Shown: positions 1 to 6,276 of the stretch, piece by piece
Layout of the letters: each line of letters starts with the position of its first letter
Position numbering within the stretch: the first letter of the stretch is position 1
Source: a bacterium
GTDB lineage: Bacteria; Actinomycetota; Acidimicrobiia; Acidimicrobiales; Ilumatobacteraceae
Assembly (NCBI GenBank): GCA_029978815.1
Contig: JAPOIQ010000040.1
Span: 1 to 7,863 of the forward strand
Direction of reading: 5' to 3'
Length of the DNA: 7,863 bases
Translations under genes and position numbers: made by a program
The notes under the pieces: generated by a model
What the model saw: only the letters and a program-made list of their open reading frames with translations
Told to the model about the DNA's origin: nothing
Database searches by the model: none

Positions 1-1
1 C

Positions 2-109
2 TTGGTCTTCATGGAATCAGGTGAAGTTGTTGAGGTTGGGACGCCAGAACACTTCTTCACGAATCCTCGTGAGGAACGCACGAAACTGTTCCTCTCGCAG
101 ATTCTCTGA
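2..109 (+). CDS. Polar amino-acid ABC transporter ATP-binding protein, C-terminal end (partial)
   Basis: Only the last 35 codons and the TGA stop (107-109) are inside the window; the 5' part lies to the left. The readable residues include FMESGEVVEVGTPEHFF followed by NPREERTKLFLSQIL. This is the characteristic tail of GlnQ/HisP-type ATPases: the strand after the H-loop (F-M-x-x-G-x-V-V-E), then G-T/P-P-E-x-F-F, N-P-R-x-E-R-T and F-L-S-x-I-L. In this family the protein is the cytoplasmic ATPase that drives uptake of glutamine, glutamate or another polar amino acid, working with a membrane permease and a periplasmic or lipoprotein binding subunit. Those partners, if linked, must lie to the left. 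Walker A, Walker B and the signature motif are outside the window, so substrate cannot be judged. The family call is firm despite the short length. Confidence 0.88.
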   Translation: MVFMESGEVVEVGTPEHFFTNPREERTKLFLSQIL

Positions 110-167
110 TGTAGAGCGAGGTCGTGCCGACACGCCGGCATCTCATGATCTCGGCAAAGATGTCGCC

Positions 168-944
168 ATGGCCGATTATCCACTTCCGAATACCTCTCAT
201 GATCTTTCTGGGCAGGTCGCAGTCATCACGGGCGGTACCTCCGGGCTCGGGTGGCGATTCACCCGAGTGCTCGCCAACGCGGGCGCAATTGTCGTGCCGA
301 CAGGTCGGCGAAAAGAACGACTCGAGGAGATCGCTCGACTCGTCGAATCGGAGGGTGGGCACGCGCATCCAGTCGTAATGGATACGACAAACGCTGACTC
401 GATTATCGAAGGGATCGCAGCCGCTGAGGAAGCGTGCGGAACTGTGACGATTGCGGTGAATAACGCTGGGGTTCCCGATGCACAACGAGCCCACAAAATG
501 TCGACCGAACTCATTGACTCTGTTCTTGACACAAATGTTCGAGGCCCGTGGATTCTCGCTTGTGAAGTGGCGCGACGGCTCATCGCGGCGGAGAAGCAGG
601 GCCGGATTGTCAACATTGCGAGCATTGCTGCCTTCCATTACGCCGGGCAAGGAGCAGCGCTCTACTCGGTGTCGAAAGCGGCGATCGCTCGCATGAGCGA
701 AGTACTCGCTGTGGAATGGAGCCGTTACGGCATCAACGTGAACTGCATCGCTCCTGGGGCCTTCGAGTCAGAAATGATGGATGGCATGCTTGAACGCATG
801 GGTGATATTTCGCAGCATTTCCCACGAAAGCGAATCGCAAATCCAGCGCAACTCGACAGCACGTTGCTCTACCTGTGTTCGCCCGCTTCAGATGCTGTCA
901 CCGGAACGGTGATTCGAGTTGATGATGGTCAAGGCTCTCGCTAG
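168..944 (+). CDS. Short-chain dehydrogenase/reductase (SDR), classical type
   Basis: Predicted 258-residue cytoplasmic NAD(P)(H)-dependent oxidoreductase of the classical SDR family, acting on an unknown alcohol or ketone. It has the cofactor motif TGGTSGLG (residues 21-28), the NNAG motif (98-101), structural Asn123, Ser152 and the catalytic YSVSK (Tyr166, Lys170). Arginines directly after the second strand (TGRR, 45-48) suggest NADP(H) rather than NAD(H). The C-terminal VDDGQG resembles the DDG(G) ending of FabG-like enzymes. The length is normal for the family. ATG168 was chosen because the Rossmann fold begins about 13 residues later; an upstream extension would run over the ABC ATPase gene. 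There is no clear Shine-Dalgarno site, only an AAAG about 8 bases upstream. The 58-base gap to the ABC gene suggests a separate unit, but cotranscription is possible. It could equally be annotated as a 3-oxoacyl reductase-like SDR; the substrate cannot be told from sequence. Confidence 0.9.
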   Translation: MADYPLPNTSHDLSGQVAVITGGTSGLGWRFTRVLANAGAIVVPTGRRKERLEEIARLVESEGGHAHPVVMDTTNADSIIEGIAAAEEACGTVTIAVNNAGVPDAQRAHKMSTELIDSVLDTNVRGPWILACEVARRLIAAEKQGRIVNIASIAAFHYAGQGAALYSVSKAAIARMSEVLAVEWSRYGINVNCIAPGAFESEMMDGMLERMGDISQHFPRKRIANPAQLDSTLLYLCSPASDAVTGTVIRVDDGQGSR

Positions 945-947
945 GAG

Positions 948-966
948 GTGAGACAACCTTTCTCAC
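948..966 (+). other. Short hairpin after the SDR gene
   Basis: GTGAGA (948-953) and TCTCAC (961-966) form a perfect 6-bp stem with a 7-base loop, starting 3 bases after the SDR stop. No run of T follows, so it is not a convincing intrinsic terminator. It could be a weak transcript-end or stability element, or chance. Confidence 0.25.
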
Positions 967-996
967 TATCGGCGCTGTGACATGCTGGTGGTGACG

Positions 997-1005
997 AAAG
1001 GAGAG
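997..1005 (+). promoter_or_regulatory. Shine-Dalgarno site of the membrane protein gene
   Basis: AAAGGAGAG ends 2 bases before ATG1008, with the AGGAG core (999-1003) at a 4-base spacing. It is one of the two strongest ribosome-binding sites in the window and fixes this start. Confidence 0.7.
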
Positions 1006-1007
1006 CG

Positions 1008-2408
1008 ATGTTCCTCGGAGGATTCGAGATCATTGCGGTCATTGGCATCGTTATCTGGCTCACGAGGCGATCGAGGGCGAATAAGGCTGAAATCGCGCCA
1101 GCACCAGTGAACGATGTGCTCCTGACATGGCTTCGTCGTTGGGAAGAAGCCGGGCTCATCTCAGACGATGAGGTTGACTCGATTATTGCGTTCGAGCAGA
1201 GCAACGATGGGGCCACCGAGCGACCGTTGGCGGGCTCGCAACGCGAGGAGCGCAAGATGCCGCTCGTCGCTGAAGCTCTTGGATATCTCGGCGGACTGCT
1301 CTCCGCAATCGGTGTCATCATGCTTGTCGCCCGTTATTGGCCGGACCTCGCAACCGGATGGCGCATTGGACTTCCAGCTGCGGTGGCAGTCGCCGGGGTT
1401 GCCGGTGGGGCCGTCGTCGACGAGGACACAGACGACGCGTTTCGTCGCTTGAAGTGGAGTTTGTGGCTGGTTGGTACCGGTGGGGTCGGAACTGCAGGTG
1501 GTGTCGCGATGTATGACGCGATGGAACCGATCCCGACCTATGGATGGACCTACGAGCATCGAATTGTGTTTGGGGCGGCGAGTTTGGTCGCACTCTTGAG
1601 CGCGGTGTTGTTGAGAGGCCGCGGACGACCCGTTCAGCAGGCCACGTTTCTCGGCGGACTGCTGTTCGCATTGGGTAGTGCGGCGAGCGAGTGGTGGGAA
1701 CTGTCTGCTGTCGGGCTGGTGGTGTGGATCGTCGGGTTGTTGATGTTGCTCGTCGGCCAGCAAGAAATTGGAACGTACCCGGTCATTTCCGCAATGATCG
1801 GCGGGCTCGCAATGATCATCGGCTCGATGATGATGGTCGACCGTTGGGGGACTGCTGGGGCGATCCTTCTTGTTACAACGTCGGCTGTGCTTATCGGTTT
1901 CGGGCAGCGGCCAGCGAGCGAGGAGAATGATGACCTCGTGTCAGCGCTGCTCATCGCCGGGGTGCTCTCATTGGTGGTCACGGTCCCGTCGACACTCATT
2001 CGGTTCAACGATGACGTCTTTCAAGCGGGTGCTGCCATCTGGCTGATCGGACTGCTCTCGTACTGGCTTGGCGAGCGTGGTTCTGCTCGCGTACCGTCCG
2101 TGCTGCTCGCGATTGGCGGAGCGTCAATCATCGCTGGCCCGGCAATCCTCGCAATCGAATCGACGAATATTGGCACGCTCCTTGGCTTATGTTCGGCGGT
2201 CGGGTGCTTAGCGGTTGGCGCAACTCCTGGAAGGGTTGTGCTCTCGTTTATCGGAGCGGGCTCATTGCTCATTTACGTGCCGTGGTCAATTGGTCATTTC
2301 TTCCCGGGTGAAGGGCGAGCGCCGTTACTCATTGCAGTCTCCGGGGTGCTCATCGTCGGCGTTGCATTATTTCTTGCCCGATCAGCACGACGCCTTACGA
2401 CCGAATAG
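1008..2408 (+). CDS. Polytopic membrane protein, DUF2157-like
   Basis: A 466-residue protein of unknown function. By eye it has a first hydrophobic helix (about residues 4-18) followed by a positive RRSR patch. A soluble stretch (about 20-85) contains W-L-R-R-W-E-E-A-G-L-I-S-D-D-E (41-55), and about 14 further helices run between 88 and 457 (for example 88-110, 232-250, 256-277, 281-299, 309-329, 437-457). The pattern of a short 'W..aGLIs.de' segment followed by L-G-Y-L-G-G-L-L-S-A-I-G-V-I-M-L and then W-P-D-L resembles predicted membrane proteins of the DUF2157 type. That assignment is from memory of the family, not a search. The positive patch suggests the soluble segment is cytoplasmic. 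The start is well supported by AAAGGAGAG just upstream (997-1005). The 63-base gap after the SDR could hold a promoter. No catalytic or transport motif is visible, so no function is proposed. Confidence 0.8.
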   Translation: MFLGGFEIIAVIGIVIWLTRRSRANKAEIAPAPVNDVLLTWLRRWEEAGLISDDEVDSIIAFEQSNDGATERPLAGSQREERKMPLVAEALGYLGGLLSAIGVIMLVARYWPDLATGWRIGLPAAVAVAGVAGGAVVDEDTDDAFRRLKWSLWLVGTGGVGTAGGVAMYDAMEPIPTYGWTYEHRIVFGAASLVALLSAVLLRGRGRPVQQATFLGGLLFALGSAASEWWELSAVGLVVWIVGLLMLLVGQQEIGTYPVISAMIGGLAMIIGSMMMVDRWGTAGAILLVTTSAVLIGFGQRPASEENDDLVSALLIAGVLSLVVTVPSTLIRFNDDVFQAGAAIWLIGLLSYWLGERGSARVPSVLLAIGGASIIAGPAILAIESTNIGTLLGLCSAVGCLAVGATPGRVVLSFIGAGSLLIYVPWSIGHFFPGEGRAPLLIAVSGVLIVGVALFLARSARRLTTE

Positions 2409-2472
2409 GCAGCGTGACCCCGCGGAACCTGCCGTTACCGCTGCAGTGCTGGCGGTGATCACGAGACACAAT

Positions 2473-3756
2473 ATGAACATGTCAACGTTCCTAGCGCAGC
2501 GTAAGGCTGCAGAAGTTCGTTACGCCGACAAGCGGCCGCGCTCAAAAGAATTGTTTGACCGGGCTTCGACGGTGATGCCAGGCGGCTCAACGAGATCGGT
2601 GCTTGATGTTCAACCGTTTCCATTTCGCGTCGCAAGTGCAACAGGGTCTCAACTGACTGACGTCGACGGGATCACGTACATCGATTTCCTTGGCGATTAC
2701 TCGGCGGGGCTACTCGGACATGACCCAGCGCCAGTGAGGGCGGCGGTAACTGCAGCCCTTGAGAACGGTTGGAGTTTTGGCGGGGTGCATACTGACGAAA
2801 TTCGCGCCGCAGAAGCAATCGTCGACCGCTTCCCATCTGTTGAGCAAGTCCGATTCACGAATTCCGGAACCGAAGCCAATCTGATGGCATTGCAGCTTGC
2901 CCGTCATCACACTGGACGTGACCGAATCGTGGTGTCCGATGGCGCCTACCACGGTGGCTTGCTGTACTTCGGCCACGGCGGAGAGGCACTCCTTGCGCCA
3001 TTTGACTTCATGAGAGTGACGTACAACGACATTGATGCCCTGCCAGCTATCGATTCAACAGTGGCGGCGGTTCTTATTGAGCCAATGATGGGTGCGGGGG
3101 GCTGCATCCCTGCCCGTCAGGAATATCTAGAGGCGCTTCGGCGCCGCTGTGACGAAACGGGTGCACTCCTCATCTTCGATGAGGTGATGACATCACGGAT
3201 GAGCGCAGGAGGCCTTCAGCAACGAACGGGTGTGACACCTGATCTCACCACGCTCGGGAAATACCTTGCCGGAGGGATGACCTTTGGAGCATTTGGTGGA
3301 CGCTCTGACGTAATGGCGGCGTTCGACCCGGCGCGTGGCGGGACCTTGACCCACGGCGGCACCTTCAACAACAACGTGGTATCGATGGCGGCTGCAACTG
3401 CTGCGCTCAGCGAACTTCTTTCCGAGAGGGCATTGTCGCCACTCTTCTCTCGAGGTGAAACACTCCGGTCACGACTCAGTGACCTCTTTCATGCTTCAGC
3501 GCTGCCGCTCGTCACAACTGGTGTCGGATCGATGATGGCGATTCACACGGTCGATGGGCCTGTGCGTGGGCCGCACGACCTTCAGCATTCCGACCATGAA
3601 CTGAAACAACTGCTCTTTCATGAAATGTTGCACAGAGGTTGCTACTTTGCGCCACGAGGATTCATAGCGCTATCGCTCGATATCACCGATGCGCAATGCG
3701 ACACTTTTCTTGACGCCATGAGTGATGCAATCGACGCAATCAGTGCCTCCCAGTAG
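2473..3756 (+). CDS. Class III PLP-dependent aminotransferase, glutamate-1-semialdehyde aminomutase-like
   Basis: A 427-residue fold-type I PLP enzyme. Visible marks are P-G-G-S-T-R-S near the N-terminus (36-42), the phosphate-binding S-G-T-E (131-134), A-Y-H (158-160) whose His160 lies in the region that packs on the cofactor ring, I-E-P (202-204), F-D-E-V (235-238) with Asp236 for the pyridine nitrogen, T-L-G-K (260-263) with Lys263 as the Schiff-base lysine, and G-G-T-F-N-N-N (295-301). The overall layout matches HemL-like enzymes, but several motifs differ from housekeeping HemL (for example T-F-N-N-N where HemL has a T-L-S-G-N-P type segment) and no tetrapyrrole genes are nearby. It is therefore better called a HemL-like aminotransferase or aminomutase of unknown substrate. 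The start is uncertain: ATG2473 and ATG2479 are both in frame. The second has CACAAT at leaderless -10 spacing; neither has a good Shine-Dalgarno site. It is followed after 9 bases by the FKBP gene, so the two are probably cotranscribed. Confidence 0.9.
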   Translation: MNMSTFLAQRKAAEVRYADKRPRSKELFDRASTVMPGGSTRSVLDVQPFPFRVASATGSQLTDVDGITYIDFLGDYSAGLLGHDPAPVRAAVTAALENGWSFGGVHTDEIRAAEAIVDRFPSVEQVRFTNSGTEANLMALQLARHHTGRDRIVVSDGAYHGGLLYFGHGGEALLAPFDFMRVTYNDIDALPAIDSTVAAVLIEPMMGAGGCIPARQEYLEALRRRCDETGALLIFDEVMTSRMSAGGLQQRTGVTPDLTTLGKYLAGGMTFGAFGGRSDVMAAFDPARGGTLTHGGTFNNNVVSMAAATAALSELLSERALSPLFSRGETLRSRLSDLFHASALPLVTTGVGSMMAIHTVDGPVRGPHDLQHSDHELKQLLFHEMLHRGCYFAPRGFIALSLDITDAQCDTFLDAMSDAIDAISASQ

Positions 3757-3765
3757 GGTGAAGCC

Positions 3766-4146
3766 ATGAGCGAAGATCGTCAACGTCCAGAAATTTCAGT
3801 GCCCGAAGGTGAACCGCCAGCAGAACTCATCATCGAAGATGAGGTCGTCGGTGACGGTGACCCCGCAATGCCCGGAGCAACAGTTGTTGTTCATTACGCC
3901 GGTGTGTCATGGAGCACGGGTGCAGAATTTGATGCCTCGTGGAATCGTGGAATGCCATTCGACTTTCAGCTAGGCGCTGGATACGTCATCGCTGGTTGGG
4001 ATCAGGGTGTAACCGGCATGCGTGTTGGCGGTCGCCGTCGACTCACCATTCCACCTCATATGGGCTACGGCGACCAGGGTGCTGGGGGAGTGATCGCCCC
4101 CGGGGAAACCCTCATCTTTGTAGTTGACCTGCTCGCGGTGCGCTAG
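3766..4146 (+). CDS. FKBP-type peptidyl-prolyl cis-trans isomerase, single domain
   Basis: A 126-residue protein with one FKBP domain (about residues 20-126) after a short acidic, charged N-terminus. There is no signal peptide or lipobox, so it is probably cytoplasmic. It should catalyse cis-trans isomerisation of prolyl peptide bonds. By hand alignment with human FKBP12, the active-site residues are retained: Tyr44 (Y26), Phe55-Asp56 (F36-D37), Phe65 (F46), Val74-Ile75 (V55-I56), Trp78 (W59), Tyr101 (Y82) and Phe118 (F99). It should therefore be active and able to bind macrolides of the FK506 type. ATG3766 has AGGGTG (3755-3760) at 5-base spacing; this ribosome-binding site overlaps the stop codon of the aminotransferase gene, suggesting cotranscription. 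It ends 12 bases before the converging sulfurtransferase gene. Confidence 0.94.
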   Translation: MSEDRQRPEISVPEGEPPAELIIEDEVVGDGDPAMPGATVVVHYAGVSWSTGAEFDASWNRGMPFDFQLGAGYVIAGWDQGVTGMRVGGRRRLTIPPHMGYGDQGAGGVIAPGETLIFVVDLLAVR

Positions 4147-4158
4147 AGACTGCGCAGA

Positions 4159-5016
4159 TCAAGGGGCGTCACCGACGGCGACAGGTCGCTGCTCATCTCG
4201 CGACCATTCACTCCACGAGCCCGGGTAGAGAAGCGCCTCACCGGGCTCGGCGATGCCCAAAGTGCACATGACGAGCAGGTTGTGACAAGCGGTCACACCG
4301 CTGCCGCAGTACACGATGGGTTGTTCACCAAGGTCGACAGAATTGAACCGGTCTCGAAGCTCCGACACTGGACGATGACGTCCATCGTCGCCGAGATGTC
4401 CACCATGAAAGAGATTGACCGCGCCGGGCACATGACCGGCGCGAGGGTCAAGCGGTTCAGTATCGCCCCGGTAGCGGACCTCTGCCCGCGAATCAATCAC
4501 GGTTCGGCCACTCTCAACAGCGGAAACGACCTCATCGGCGGTCACCACCCCAGACCACGCCGACGGAACCGGGTACATCGACCGCACGGCCGTGGGAGAT
4601 TCTGCAACGACCACCTCACGAGCGAAAACCCATGCGGGGTATCCGCCGTCGAGCACTGCGACATGTTGATGACCGACCGATCGCAGCATCCACCACAGCC
4701 GAGCCGCAACTGCTCCACCCGCATCGTCATACGCAACCACGAACGATGTCGGGCTGATTCCATTGCGCTCGAGGACGTCTGCGAATTGCTGAGTGGTTGG
4801 CAACGGGTGGCGACCTGCTCCCGTTGGTGACGACCCGTCGTGCACCGCAAGTTCGTGATGAAGGTCAATAAACCGAGCCCCGGGGATGTGGGCAACGTCG
4901 TAATCCCTTCGACCGCGATCGTGATCGGAAAGGTCAAACCGAACATCGCAGATGACGAGGTCGTCATCTTGTCGCGTCATGCGCGTTGCTAACTCTTCGA
5001 CGCTGATGAGAGCCAT
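4159..5016 (-). CDS. Two-domain sulfurtransferase (rhodanese family), 3-mercaptopyruvate type
   Basis: A 285-residue tandem rhodanese. The N-terminal domain (about 1-130) is the usual inactive copy, with D-V-R (24-26), H-I-P-G-A (43-47), Y-D-D-A-G-G (96-101) and W-W-M-L-R (108-112). The C-terminal domain (about 150-280) has D-S-R (175-177), G-H-V-P-G-A (194-199) and the active loop C-G-S-G-V-T-A with nucleophile Cys237. This loop is of the 3-mercaptopyruvate sulfurtransferase (SseA) kind rather than the C-R-K-G-V-T loop of thiosulfate sulfurtransferases. The predicted role is transfer of sulfane sulfur from 3-mercaptopyruvate to a thiol or cyanide in the cytoplasm. ATG at 5014-5016 was preferred because the domain begins straight after it and the length fits the family. 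A GTG at 5044-5046 would add 10 residues but leave almost no intergenic space. It converges on the FKBP gene and diverges from the LLM gene. Confidence 0.92.
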   Translation of the reverse strand: MALISVEELATRMTRQDDDLVICDVRFDLSDHDRGRRDYDVAHIPGARFIDLHHELAVHDGSSPTGAGRHPLPTTQQFADVLERNGISPTSFVVAYDDAGGAVAARLWWMLRSVGHQHVAVLDGGYPAWVFAREVVVAESPTAVRSMYPVPSAWSGVVTADEVVSAVESGRTVIDSRAEVRYRGDTEPLDPRAGHVPGAVNLFHGGHLGDDGRHRPVSELRDRFNSVDLGEQPIVYCGSGVTACHNLLVMCTLGIAEPGEALLYPGSWSEWSRDEQRPVAVGDAP

Positions 5017-5018
5017 AC

Positions 5019-5043
5019 CGAGACGGTAGTTCGGTCGGTCTCG
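5019..5043. promoter_or_regulatory. Inverted repeat in the divergent promoter region, possible operator
   Basis: CGAGAC (5019-5024) and GTCTCG (5038-5043) form perfect 6-base arms with a 13-base spacer, entirely within the 59-base gap between the divergent sulfurtransferase and LLM genes. It overlaps the possible sulfurtransferase -10 element and lies where the upstream part of the LLM promoter would be. A dimeric repressor bound here could affect both genes. No regulator gene is in the window, and arms of this length can arise by chance. Confidence 0.25.
5023..5028 (-). promoter_or_regulatory. Possible leaderless -10 element of the sulfurtransferase gene
   Basis: Read on the minus strand, TACCGT lies at -12 to -7 from the chosen ATG. 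It matches the TAnnnT pattern of actinobacterial -10 elements at the spacing expected when transcription begins at the start codon. No Shine-Dalgarno site is visible, which agrees with a leaderless mRNA. No recognisable -35 was found, so this is tentative. Confidence 0.35.
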
Positions 5044-5063
5044 CACGAATGACTCGCAGATGG

Positions 5064-5069
5064 CAGACT
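5064..5069 (+). promoter_or_regulatory. Possible leaderless -10 element of the LLM oxidoreductase gene
   Basis: CAGACT lies at -12 to -7 from ATG5076, one base from TAGACT, a common actinobacterial -10 form, with the key A and T in place. The start codon lacks a Shine-Dalgarno site, so a leaderless transcript starting at the ATG is plausible. No good -35 box was seen. Confidence 0.33.
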
Positions 5070-5075
5070 AATCAC

Positions 5076-6065
5076 ATGGTGGGAACTCTCTCGATGCTTG
5101 ATCTCGCTCGAGTGCGACGAGGTACATCGATCGTTGACGGCCTTAACTCGTGTGTTGAGATGGCGCAACTTGCGGAGCAGTGCGGGTATTCACGAGTCTG
5201 GTATGCCGAGCACCACAACTTGCCGACCGTCGCTTCATCGTCTCCTGCGGTCCTGATAGCTCACGTTGCCGCACACACCTCAACCATCAAGTTGGGCGCC
5301 GGGGGAGTGATGCTGCCGAATCACGCACCTCTTGTGATTGCAGAGCAGTACGGAACCCTCGCAACCCTTCACCCTGGGCGCATCGAGTTGGGTCTTGGTC
5401 GTGCGCCCGGGAGTGACCAGGTCACATTGCGGGCAATGCGGCGTGACCACACCTCGTCTGACACCTTTCCCTCCGATGTGGCTGAATTGCGCGACCTACT
5501 CGATGGCGTTGACCGGTCAGATGGTGTAGCCGCGATACCGGGAGCGGGAACGTGCGTGCCGCTCTACATTCTCGGTTCCTCACTCTTCGGCGCACAACTC
5601 GCAGCGGCGCTTGGGCTTCCCTACGCGTTCGCTTCCCATTTCTCTCCTGGGGCTCTGATCGAAGCAGTGAAGGAATACCGGCGTTTGTTCGTTCCGTCTG
5701 AACGACTCGCAGCACCACACGTCATTGCGGCGGCGAACGTGTTCTGTTCAGAGTCATCAGATAATGCGCTGAAGCAGTTTCATGCAGCAGCCCGTGAACG
5801 TGTCGCATTGATCGTTCCGAAAGGTGTTGAATACACCGATGAGCAGGCTGATCAAGTTCTTGCAATGCCTCAGGGTCGGAATTTGCTGCAGATGATGCAG
5901 TACTCAGCAGTCGGTACGCCTACCGAAGTAGCGGCCTATCTCGATGAGTTTCTCGCTCATTCGGGTGCTGACGAGCTCATCGTTTCTCATTCAACCCCAT
6001 TCGTGGAAGAGCGAATGACCTCAATTCGCCTCACCGCTGACATTGTGGATCGGGTCGGTGTGTGA
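5076..6065 (+). CDS. LLM class flavin-dependent oxidoreductase (luciferase-like, MsnO8-type)
   Basis: A 329-residue single-domain TIM-barrel flavoprotein of the bacterial luciferase-like monooxygenase superfamily. Recognisable segments are S-M-L-D-L at the start (6-10), Y-A-E-H-H-N (43-48), [11 protein letters not shown] (76-86), [14 protein letters not shown] (101-114), L-G-S-S (167-170) and F-A-S-H-F (185-189). These fit the MsnO8-like group within LLM enzymes. Members use reduced FMN or F420; the sequence alone does not settle which, nor the substrate. Such enzymes oxidise small organic molecules, often with a separate flavin reductase, and none is visible here. ATG5076 was chosen because family proteins begin a few residues before the first barrel strand; ATG5049 would add 9 residues and remove the promoter space. 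It is the first gene of a compact three-gene plus-strand cluster. Confidence 0.9.
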   Translation: MVGTLSMLDLARVRRGTSIVDGLNSCVEMAQLAEQCGYSRVWYAEHHNLPTVASSSPAVLIAHVAAHTSTIKLGAGGVMLPNHAPLVIAEQYGTLATLHPGRIELGLGRAPGSDQVTLRAMRRDHTSSDTFPSDVAELRDLLDGVDRSDGVAAIPGAGTCVPLYILGSSLFGAQLAAALGLPYAFASHFSPGALIEAVKEYRRLFVPSERLAAPHVIAAANVFCSESSDNALKQFHAAARERVALIVPKGVEYTDEQADQVLAMPQGRNLLQMMQYSAVGTPTEVAAYLDEFLAHSGADELIVSHSTPFVEERMTSIRLTADIVDRVGV

Positions 6066-6087
6066 TGCGGAGAGTTGAGATCTAGCG

Positions 6088-6276
6088 ATGGCTGACGTTC
6101 GGGTGAGTTGCTTGGGTTGCGGAGGCGACATCGTCATCACCCAACTGAGCGTTCCCGAAGGAGTAATCGCTCGGGGCGACAGGTTCATGCATGAAGGTTG
6201 CGTGTTGAATAGCGAAGCAGAGTCGAGCCGCTATGAGGTAGGGGTTCCTGCGTATCTTTTGCCAAGGGGGCGGTAA
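6088..6276 (+). CDS. Small protein with LIM-like half zinc-site pattern
   Basis: A 62-residue protein I do not recognise by name. Its four candidate metal ligands are Cys8, Cys11, His35 and Cys38, spaced C-x2-C-x23-H-x2-C. This is the spacing of the first zinc site of LIM domains (C-x2-C-x16-23-H-x2-C), and the residues around them (C-L-G-C-G-G near the start, then G-D-R-F-M-H-E-G-C) also resemble a LIM half. There is no second cysteine/histidine set, so at most one zinc would bind. The tail (about 39-62) has no clear feature, and there is no signal peptide or membrane helix. It begins 22 bases after the LLM gene; GGAGAG (6069-6074) is a possible but distant ribosome-binding site (13-base spacing). 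Its stop overlaps the next start (TAATG), arguing for translational coupling to the monooxygenase. Its coding status rests on this tight packing and the ligand pattern. Function is unknown; a regulatory or chaperone-like partner of the oxygenases is only a guess. Confidence 0.72.
   Translation: MADVRVSCLGCGGDIVITQLSVPEGVIARGDRFMHEGCVLNSEAESSRYEVGVPAYLLPRGR
6264..6270 (+). promoter_or_regulatory. Shine-Dalgarno site of the monooxygenase gene
   Basis: AAGGGGG sits 5 bases before ATG6276, inside the last codons of the small zinc-site gene. Together with the TAATG overlap it fixes the monooxygenase start and suggests coupled translation. Confidence 0.6.

Noticed and set aside
125..140. TGCCG...CGGCA hairpin between the ABC ATPase and SDR genes, as a terminator
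   Set aside because: It is a 5-bp stem with a 6-base loop and no following T-run, not distinguishable from chance.
21..167. N-terminal extension of the SDR frame by 49 residues from an ATG at 21
   Set aside because: It overlaps the ABC ATPase end, which is clearly coding in another frame, and the SDR fold begins only after ATG168.
57..650. 197-codon minus-strand open frame opposite the SDR gene
   Set aside because: It is antisense to an intact SDR gene with all family motifs; the translation looks like a frame shadow.
1161..1763. 200-codon minus-strand open frame opposite the membrane protein gene
   Set aside because: The Gln/His/Arg-rich translation without a domain is typical of the reverse strand of hydrophobic GC-rich coding sequence.
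2437..2456. ACCGC...GCGGT inverted repeat upstream of the aminotransferase gene
   Set aside because: It has 5-base arms and a 10-base loop, with no supporting promoter or riboswitch features.
2215..2472. Upstream extension of the aminotransferase frame from 2215
   Set aside because: It runs through the 3' end of the membrane protein gene in another frame and shows no PLP-enzyme sequence; the family's usual length fits the start near 2473.
4139..4156. TGCGC...GCGCA inverted repeat at the junction of the converging FKBP and sulfurtransferase genes, as a two-way terminator
   Set aside because: The stem is only 5 bp with an 8-base loop, and there is no T-run on either strand.
4282..4830. 182-codon plus-strand open frame inside the sulfurtransferase gene
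   Set aside because: It is antisense to a well-supported rhodanese-family gene, and its translation is rich in Arg, His and Ser with no recognisable domain.
5049..5075. Longer start of the LLM gene at ATG5049, and of the sulfurtransferase at GTG5046
   Set aside because: The two longer starts would leave two bases between divergent genes, and the extra residues do not match either family.
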